Assembly: GCA_964596535.1 (NCBI GenBank)
Contig: CAZQUR010000094.1
Coordinates: 1 to 10,692 of the forward strand
Length of the DNA: 10,692 nucleotides
Reading direction: 5' to 3'
From: GCA-002779465 sp964596535
Lineage (GTDB): Bacteria > Desulfobacterota > Desulfobacteria > Desulfobacterales > UBA2156
The position numbers and the translations under genes are program-made. Shown here in pieces: positions 1 through 5,070 of the stretch (position 1 is the first letter of the stretch; every line of letters begins with the position of its first letter). Under the pieces are notes generated by a model. That model saw only the letters and a list, made by a program, of their open reading frames with translations. It made no database searches and was not told where the DNA came from.

Positions 1-1053
1 CTCTCCCGCCACGGCGCACTCCAGGCCGAAGGGGAGATACCCCGCATACCCGAGGACGGGCATTTCAAAAATCTCGAACCGATGGACATACGGGACCCGG
101 TAAACCCATTTGGCCAGGCTGTAGAAATTCCACATTTCCCAGAACACACCGCAGATCAGAGCGGCCAGGGCCGCCGAAACAATCGGTCTGAAATCGCCTT
201 GAAAAAGGGGAGACAGAATGGACGCGTCCCCGGTCAAGACCTGAAGACCGAGGAAAATCAGCAGGGGAGAGACCCATAACAGGGGAAAAAAAAGATTGGG
301 CCATATTCCGATTCCGAAAAGACCGAACGTGGAAAGGAGAAAAAGAACAAACGCCCCTTTTTTCATGCGCGGCAACGCGACGGGTTCAAAGACAAACCCC
401 TCCCGGATCCAGCGGGTCCCCAAAAGCCAATCCCGGGTGCCCAGGACCGCGGGAAGGACGGTGGAAAAGGAAAGGGAGGCCAGGCCGACATATTCCAAGG
501 GGCCGTACGCGTCTCCGAGATAATACCAGTTCTGCACGAAACGGTTCAGGTATTCAAAAAGCCACCAGAAGGCAGCACTTGCCGGAAACAACAGGCAGAA
601 ATAAAGGGGACGCCGCGTCAGCATGCATGCGCCGTCCCGCCGAAAGCGCAATGCATTGATCACAAGGATGTAGGAAAACCACAAGGGGAAAAACGTATGG
701 GGCTGAATGAATGCAAGAAAGTCGAATCGGGTCCAGGCCGCAAACCAGGAAACACCGTTGAGTGCAAGCCCGCTCCATCCCCACCAGGGAAACCTTTTCC
801 GGGGGACAAGGGGCATGCGGGAACGGAAAAAGGTGCGTCCGGCGACGACGCCGATGGGCAGTGTCATACCCAAAAAAAGGAGGCCGTAAAAGACAAAAAA
901 GGGCCAGGAAAAGCCGGCGGGATGCACGTAAAGCGTTTTCGGGGGAAACTCCAGGTACCGTTGGACGGGATGCCCGGCGGAAAGGATGCCCAGCAACGGC
1001 AGTCCAAGCAGCAGGATCGGTGTGGTGAAAAGGGGGATCCGGGCTTTTTTCAC
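1..1053 (-). CDS. Polytopic inner-membrane protein of unknown function (3' end beyond window)
   Basis: The reading frame is open from a GTG at 1053 to the window edge, showing 351 residues with no stop. An in-frame TAA lies 16 codons upstream and there is no ATG between, so GTG (GTG-AAA-AAA) is the best start, although no clear Shine-Dalgarno precedes it. The protein is strongly hydrophobic and rich in Phe, Trp and Leu. Likely membrane segments lie near residues 7-25, 47-71, 117-134, 150-168, 186-204, 233-271 and 289-306. A distinctive stretch near residues 304-346 has WEMWNFYSLAKW, then IFEMPVLGYAGYLPFGLEC; I have the impression of having seen this pattern in uncharacterised bacterial membrane proteins, but I cannot name a family. 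It lies 77 bp downstream of the histidine kinase on the same strand and may be co-transcribed. No catalytic motif is recognisable and I assign no function. Confidence 0.75.
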   Translation of the reverse strand, partial: MKKARIPLFTTPILLLGLPLLGILSAGHPVQRYLEFPPKTLYVHPAGFSWPFFVFYGLLFLGMTLPIGVVAGRTFFRSRMPLVPRKRFPWWGWSGLALNGVSWFAAWTRFDFLAFIQPHTFFPLWFSYILVINALRFRRDGACMLTRRPLYFCLLFPASAAFWWLFEYLNRFVQNWYYLGDAYGPLEYVGLASLSFSTVLPAVLGTRDWLLGTRWIREGFVFEPVALPRMKKGAFVLFLLSTFGLFGIGIWPNLFFPLLWVSPLLIFLGLQVLTGDASILSPLFQGDFRPIVSAALAALICGVFWEMWNFYSLAKWVYRVPYVHRFEIFEMPVLGYAGYLPFGLECAVAGE

Positions 1054-1130
1054 GGTTCTGTCTTTTACGATCTTATCACTTTCAAAAAGTACCGTTTCTT
1101 AACCGGAGGAGGCAACATGTGCATTTCGGA

Positions 1131-2435
1131 TCAGGATTCGGGGGGATGGATCCGTTTCATCCGGATGCGGAAGGTGCTTCCGCCGCCCGTCGTGCTGTCC
1201 GTGCGGATCCAGCACCCGTAAGATTCCAGGATTCGGTGGACAATGGAAAGCCCGAGACCCGATCCCGTGGGCTTGGTGGTAAAAAAGGGATCGAAGATCT
1301 GTTTCATCACCGCATCATCCATGCCGCACCCGTCGTCCTGGATGGCCACTTCCAAAAACCGGCGCCCCTGGGGCTGCATCTCCACCCGGATGCAGCCTTT
1401 GCCGTCAATGGCCTCCGCAGCGTTGAGAAGCAGGTTCCATATCACCTGGCGGAGATGATCCGGATCCATTTCGATCCACATCTCCGGCAAAAGATTTTTT
1501 TCAACGGTGATCCGCCCCAGGGCCACCCGGTCTTTTTCGAACAAGTCGATGAGTTCGGACAGGTTTTGGGAGAGTTCCAAGGCCTGAGGTTTTCCCGCAG
1601 GCGGTTTGGCGAAGATTAAAAAATGATTCACCAGGGTGCTCAGCCGATCGGCCTCCCGGAGGATGATCCGCATGAGGCGCTCCTGGGTGGCATCCAGGCG
1701 GTTTTCATCTTTAATCAGGCCGATGGCGCCGATAAGCGCCGCCAGGGGATTCTTGATCTCATGGGCCAACCCGGCGGCCATCTCCCCCACCAGGGCCATG
1801 CGTTCCACCCGTTTGAGGTTGGCTTCCATGGCGGTCAATTCCTGCTTGGTCTGGCGTTCCCGCTCGGAAAGAATGCTCGAAAGGAAGGCCACCGCAAAAC
1901 AGGCGGCGGATGTCACGAGGATCTTGTAAAGGGCGAAAAGTCCCGAATAGCCGATGGTCGAAAAACCCATCTCGATTCCGACGGGCTTTAAAAGGCCGTG
2001 ATATTCCAGCAGGATCAAAAGGGCGTATTCGATGCTGCAAAGCCCGGCCACCACAAGGCTTCCCCGCCGGTTGAAGAGCATGCTGGCACAAATGATCACC
2101 ACCAGGTAAAGAAAGGAAAAGATGCTGGAAAACCCGCCGGTCACAAAAATAATGGCGCTGACAATGAAGGTATCCATGACGATCTGGGCATGACCGAGGA
2201 GCTCTTTGTCGGCCATGCGCTTGAGGGCCAGGGCATAGGTAAAGGAAAGGGAAAAGATGGCCAGAATCAAGGCATAGAGAATCAAAAGCGGCAGGGAGAC
2301 CAGGGTGTCCAACCGGCGCAGATGAAGAACGACGGTGGACCCCAGCAACAGCACGGCGAAAAGCGCCCTGAAAAGCGTGAGCCACTTCAAGCGCCGGAAC
2401 AGAATGTCTTCGAAACGGGGTGCGTCGGGTATCAT
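1131..2435 (-). CDS. Membrane sensor histidine kinase, PilS-like by context, lacking a PAS domain
   Basis: This is an orthodox sensor kinase of 434 residues from ATG 2435. An in-frame TTG at 2462 would add nine residues; neither start has a well-placed ribosome binding site, and ATG was preferred. The N-terminal half has about six membrane segments (near residues 19-39, 45-69, 84-101, 105-121, 127-143 and 172-189). A charged, probably coiled linker leads to the HisKA domain, with the H-box GLAHEIKNPLAAL (phospho-acceptor His about 225). The ATPase domain has the N-box NLLLNAAEAI (334-343), G1 DDGCGM (367-372), the F-box DPFFTT (382-387) and G2 GSGLGLSIV (391-399), so all catalytic motifs are intact. 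It follows pilC by 113 bp, the position of pilS in many deltaproteobacterial pilus clusters, which suggests control of pilin expression. Unlike Pseudomonas PilS there is no room for a PAS domain, and no response regulator follows. Assignment as a histidine kinase is firm; as PilS it is tentative. Confidence 0.9.
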   Translation of the reverse strand: MIPDAPRFEDILFRRLKWLTLFRALFAVLLLGSTVVLHLRRLDTLVSLPLLILYALILAIFSLSFTYALALKRMADKELLGHAQIVMDTFIVSAIIFVTGGFSSIFSFLYLVVIICASMLFNRRGSLVVAGLCSIEYALLILLEYHGLLKPVGIEMGFSTIGYSGLFALYKILVTSAACFAVAFLSSILSERERQTKQELTAMEANLKRVERMALVGEMAAGLAHEIKNPLAALIGAIGLIKDENRLDATQERLMRIILREADRLSTLVNHFLIFAKPPAGKPQALELSQNLSELIDLFEKDRVALGRITVEKNLLPEMWIEMDPDHLRQVIWNLLLNAAEAIDGKGCIRVEMQPQGRRFLEVAIQDDGCGMDDAVMKQIFDPFFTTKPTGSGLGLSIVHRILESYGCWIRTDSTTGGGSTFRIRMKRIHPPES

Positions 2436-2548
2436 GGAGAAATCGGTCGTTCCAGCTATCAAGACCGGCTGTGGCCCCTTCCAGCGGCATCGGCACAGGA
2501 GTTTCCCCGGCCGTGCGACCCTAACGTCATACCGGAGAATCGGAAATT

Positions 2549-3754
2549 TTACACGAGGCCGGCCATCTTGAAAATGGGCAGGTACATGGAGATCACCAGC
2601 CCGCCGATGGTAATCCCCAAAAAGACCATCATGAACGGTTCGATCATGGCCGTCAGGTTTTCCACGGCCTGGTCCACCTCTTCATCGTAAAAATCGGCGA
2701 TCTTGTTGAGCATGGCATCCAGGGCCCCCGTGGATTCCCCCACCGCGATCATCTGGCAGACCATGGACGGAAAGACATCGGTTTCCATGAGCGGATCGGC
2801 CATGGTCCGGCCTTCCGCAATCCCTGTCCGTACCTTATATATGGCATTTTCAATGGTCTTGTTCCCGGCGGTCTTGGCCACGATGTCCAGGGCCTCCAGG
2901 ATGGCCACGCCGGAACCGAGCATGGTGCCCATGGTTCGCGAGAACCGGGCCACTGCCACCTTCCGGATCAAGATGCCGATGACCGGGATTTTGAGCACGA
3001 ATTTATCCATGGCGACGCGCCCCTTTTCGGTTTTGTAGAAGCGTCGGAGAGCGTATGCCATAAGCGCGATGGCGATGGCGATGTACAAGACGTTGGCTTT
3101 GACGAAATTGGACAGATCAATCACCATCTGGGTGGCTAGGGGGAGCTGTCCGCCCAGGTCGACGAACATTTCCGAAAAGACGGGAATGACGAAAATGAGG
3201 ATCACCGCCACCACCATGATGGCGATGATCAAGACGATGATGGGATACGTCATGGCCCCTTTCACCCGGCGTTTGAGTTTGGCCGCTTTTTCCAGGTAGG
3301 CGGCCAACCGCCGCAAGATGGTGTCCAGGATTCCGCCGGCTTCCCCCGCCGCGATCATGTTGACGAATAAGTCGTCGAAGTGCTTCGGGAATCGACCCAA
3401 GGCTTCGGCAAGGGTGGCGCCGCCTTCCACGGATTCCATGATCTGCCGGAGCATCTTTTTAAAGGTCTTGTTTTCCTGCTGGGTGTGAAGAATGTCGAGG
3501 CATTGGACGATAGGCAGCCCCGCATCGATCATGGTGGAGAACTGCCGGGCAAAAAGAATGATGTCGGATTCCGTCACCCGGGGCTGGAGAAACGAGACGT
3601 TTTCAAAAAGATCTTTGGGCTTTTTTTTGATTTTAACGGGGGTGATGCGCAACCGGGCCAGGTTGGCCCGGACGACCTCGGCGTTGAGGGCCTCCATCTC
3701 ACCGCGCTGCAATTCATTGCGCCTGTTTCTTCCCTCCCATTGAAATACCGGCAT
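2549..3754 (-). CDS. pilC: Type IV pilus inner-membrane platform protein PilC (GspF family)
   Basis: PilC is the polytopic inner-membrane platform that couples the PilB and PilT ATPases to pilus extension and retraction. The product is 401 residues, normal for the family. It has a cytoplasmic N-terminus and two tandem GspF/T2SSF domains at about 65-190 and 269-392. The paired motifs are visible in both: FARQFSTMIDAGLPI with MIAAGEAGGILD in the first, and RFSRTMGTMLGSGVAI with MIAVGESTGALD in the second. Membrane segments lie near 168-192, 221-235 and 371-392. Two ATGs are adjacent (3757 and 3754); AAGGAG at 3761-3766 is 3 nt from the first and 6 nt from the second, so 3754 was chosen. A promoter overlaps the end of the upstream radical SAM gene. 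The usual partners pilB and pilT are not directly upstream, so the pilus genes appear split here. A homologous GspF of a type II secretion system is the alternative, but the adjacent PilS-like kinase favours PilC. Confidence 0.93.
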   Translation of the reverse strand: MPVFQWEGRNRRNELQRGEMEALNAEVVRANLARLRITPVKIKKKPKDLFENVSFLQPRVTESDIILFARQFSTMIDAGLPIVQCLDILHTQQENKTFKKMLRQIMESVEGGATLAEALGRFPKHFDDLFVNMIAAGEAGGILDTILRRLAAYLEKAAKLKRRVKGAMTYPIIVLIIAIMVVAVILIFVIPVFSEMFVDLGGQLPLATQMVIDLSNFVKANVLYIAIAIALMAYALRRFYKTEKGRVAMDKFVLKIPVIGILIRKVAVARFSRTMGTMLGSGVAILEALDIVAKTAGNKTIENAIYKVRTGIAEGRTMADPLMETDVFPSMVCQMIAVGESTGALDAMLNKIADFYDEEVDQAVENLTAMIEPFMMVFLGITIGGLVISMYLPIFKMAGLV

Positions 3755-3760
3755 CATGGA

Positions 3761-3766
3761 CTCCTT
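3761..3766 (-). promoter_or_regulatory. Ribosome binding site of pilC
   Basis: On the minus strand this reads AAGGAG. It sits 3 nt from ATG 3757 and 6 nt from ATG 3754, so it decides between the two adjacent start codons in favour of 3754. Confidence 0.7.
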
Positions 3767-3839
3767 CGTCTGGTCGTTCGTCCAAATCGATAACGGTCAA
3801 TCGCCATTGGTCCCTGCATTTTCTTGGAGTTATGTCGTT

Positions 3840-3869
3840 TTTATACGCGTCTCGAGCGCATTCCGTCAA
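3840..3869 (-). promoter_or_regulatory. Sigma70-type promoter for pilC
   Basis: On the minus strand, TTGACG (3869-3864) is followed after 18 nt by TATAAA (3845-3840). Each hexamer matches the sigma70 consensus at five of six positions. The -35 hexamer contains the TGA stop codon (3868-3866) of the radical SAM gene. Transcription would begin near 3833 and give a 5' leader of about 76 nt before pilC. This suggests that pilC and the kinase can be transcribed independently of the gene upstream. Confidence 0.6.
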
Positions 3870-4837
3870 CCGGTTTTCCCGGATCCGGCGTTTTTTCGCG
3901 CGAAATAGAAAACGCCCCTGGGCATTTGTCTTTTTTCCGCCCGCCCGCTGTTCACGAGCCCATCCAGGAGACGCCGGGCCTCGGGCGTTTTTATTCCAAA
4001 AACCGCGGCGATATCTTCGGCGGTACAGGGTCTGCCAAAAAGGGTCCGCGCCAACTGCTTTTCGCTGATTGTCCGGACGCCTTTTCCGCGCGGCGATCCG
4101 ATGGAAAAACGGGCAAGATCGCCGCCCAGGATGCCGGAAATCCGTTCCAGCGCCGCCTTACGGGCGGGCATAACCCAGAATTCGGTCCCCGGACGATCCA
4201 GCGTGTTCAGGTGTACGCCGTCGGGACGGATCCGCTCCAACACGGTTTTGAGGGCGGTGATTTCGGCCTCCGTGTCGTTGAGTCCGGGCACAATGAAAAT
4301 TTCGATCAGGAGCCGATGAACGAATCCTTGCCGAAAAGCAATCAGCCCCTCGATGATTTCCGCCAGGTGCAAATCCGGGTGGGGCCGGTTCACGGCGTGA
4401 AAGCCCTCGGGAGTGGCCGCATCCAGGGAAGCGATGACCTGATCCGCATCGGCGATGTCTTTTCGGACCGCGGGATCGAAAAGGAGGGTGCCGTTGGTCA
4501 ACAGCGCCACCGGGTACCGGGGATGATGGTTTTTCAAAAAACGGATCAACTCGCCGATCCCGCTGTGCAGCGTGGGTTCTCCGGCTCCGGAAAAGGTCAC
4601 GTGATCCAGTTCCGGATCACCGGATAAAAAATCATTGAGCTCATCCAGAATCTCCCGGGTGGGGATATGGGCTTTTCGAAAAAGCGTCTTGCGGGTGGTT
4701 TTTCCGCATTCGCAATAGATACAGTCCAAAGTGCAGGTTTTAGAGGGCACCAGGTCCACGCCTAAAGACACCCCCAATCGCCGGGAGCGGACCGGACCGA
4801 AAAGACATCCATATGGGCGATTCAAGGATTGCTTCAT
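3866..4837 (-). CDS. Radical SAM protein with C-terminal winged helix (COG0731-like Fe-S oxidoreductase)
   Basis: The protein has 323 residues from ATG 4837. The frame stays open upstream to an ATG at 4957, but homology-like sequence begins at MKQSLNRPYG, so the inner start was preferred; only a weak GAGAG precedes it. The radical SAM cluster motif is CTLDCIYC (Cys35, Cys39, Cys42), with an extra Cys44. It is followed by the SAM-contacting SGAGEPTL at 83-90 and strands such as ALLTNGTLL and LLIEIFIVPGLND. Residues about 261-313 look like a winged helix (TAEDIAAVFGIKTPEARRLLDGLV followed by a basic wing). The 4Fe-4S cluster would cleave S-adenosylmethionine to a 5'-deoxyadenosyl radical in the cytosol. 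The N-terminal part resembles the COG0731 group, which includes the archaeal wyosine-synthesis enzyme TYW1, but bacterial members have no settled substrate and I assign none. It is transcribed divergently from the tRNA nucleotidyltransferase fusion. Confidence 0.88.
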   Translation of the reverse strand: MKQSLNRPYGCLFGPVRSRRLGVSLGVDLVPSKTCTLDCIYCECGKTTRKTLFRKAHIPTREILDELNDFLSGDPELDHVTFSGAGEPTLHSGIGELIRFLKNHHPRYPVALLTNGTLLFDPAVRKDIADADQVIASLDAATPEGFHAVNRPHPDLHLAEIIEGLIAFRQGFVHRLLIEIFIVPGLNDTEAEITALKTVLERIRPDGVHLNTLDRPGTEFWVMPARKAALERISGILGGDLARFSIGSPRGKGVRTISEKQLARTLFGRPCTAEDIAAVFGIKTPEARRLLDGLVNSGRAEKRQMPRGVFYFARKNAGSGKTG

Positions 4838-4858
4838 AAAGGCTCTCTGCAGAATCGC

Positions 4859-4870
4859 TGGTACGTACCA
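4859..4870. repeat. 12-bp perfect palindrome upstream of the radical SAM gene, possible operator
   Basis: TGGTACGTACCA is identical to its reverse complement. It lies 21 nt before the ATG at 4837 in the minus-strand leader. A related half-site, CCGTAC, follows at 4874-4879. The position would suit a dimeric regulator, but no cognate regulator is encoded nearby and a palindrome of this length can occur by chance. Confidence 0.35.
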
Positions 4871-4916
4871 CAACCGTACAGAAAGCACAAGAGCTCCCGA
4901 AGGACCCCGTCGACAG

Positions 4917-4947
4917 TTGATTTCGCCTCCGGCATCTGTCATAGAAT
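4917..4947 (+). promoter_or_regulatory. Possible promoter for the DHH/CBS/nucleotidyltransferase gene
   Basis: TTGATT (4917-4922) and TAGAAT (4942-4947) lie 19 nt apart. The -10 matches five of six consensus positions and the -35 four, but the spacer is longer than ideal. Transcription would start near 4954, giving a leader of about 117 nt before ATG 5071. Confidence 0.28.
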
Positions 4948-5070
4948 ACACGCGCAAAGTGGTCCTTTTACGATCCCACTACGATTGCCGCAGAAAAATC
5001 TGAAAATGTGGGATGCAGGCAGGGAGAGTCCTGTTTTGGATTCTTCCGGAGAAACCAATCAAGGCCGTTT

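Larger units (their letters stand above)
4838..5070. other. Divergent intergenic region between the radical SAM gene and the DHH/CBS/nucleotidyltransferase gene
   Basis: These 233 bp must carry the start signals for both gene halves of the window. They hold a perfect 12-bp palindrome (4859-4870) 21 nt upstream of the radical SAM start, one possible rightward promoter (4917-4947), and a direct repeat TACGAT at 4969-4974 and 4980-4985, exactly 11 bp apart. No RNA gene or convincing small coding sequence is evident. Both flanking reading frames could extend into the region with weaker starts (leftward ATG 4957, rightward GTG 5008). Confidence 0.6.

Noticed and set aside
1083..1106. Possible rho-independent terminator for the kinase on the minus strand (CCGGTT/AAACGG with a 3-nt loop, then TACTTTTTG)
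   Set aside because: The stem has an internal mismatch, a very small loop and a 3-nt gap before five T, so it is too weak to call.
1105..1221. Plus-strand GGAGGAGG at 1105-1112 followed after 4 nt by ATG 1117 and a 34-codon frame ending at 1221
   Set aside because: The start signal is excellent, but the frame lies antisense over the conserved 3' end of the histidine kinase and its peptide looks like no known protein. The Shine-Dalgarno is probably coincidental.
4838..4957. N-terminal extension of the radical SAM protein to ATG 4957
   Set aside because: The added residues have no family-like character and the conserved region starts just after ATG 4837; the segment is better read as leader and promoter DNA.
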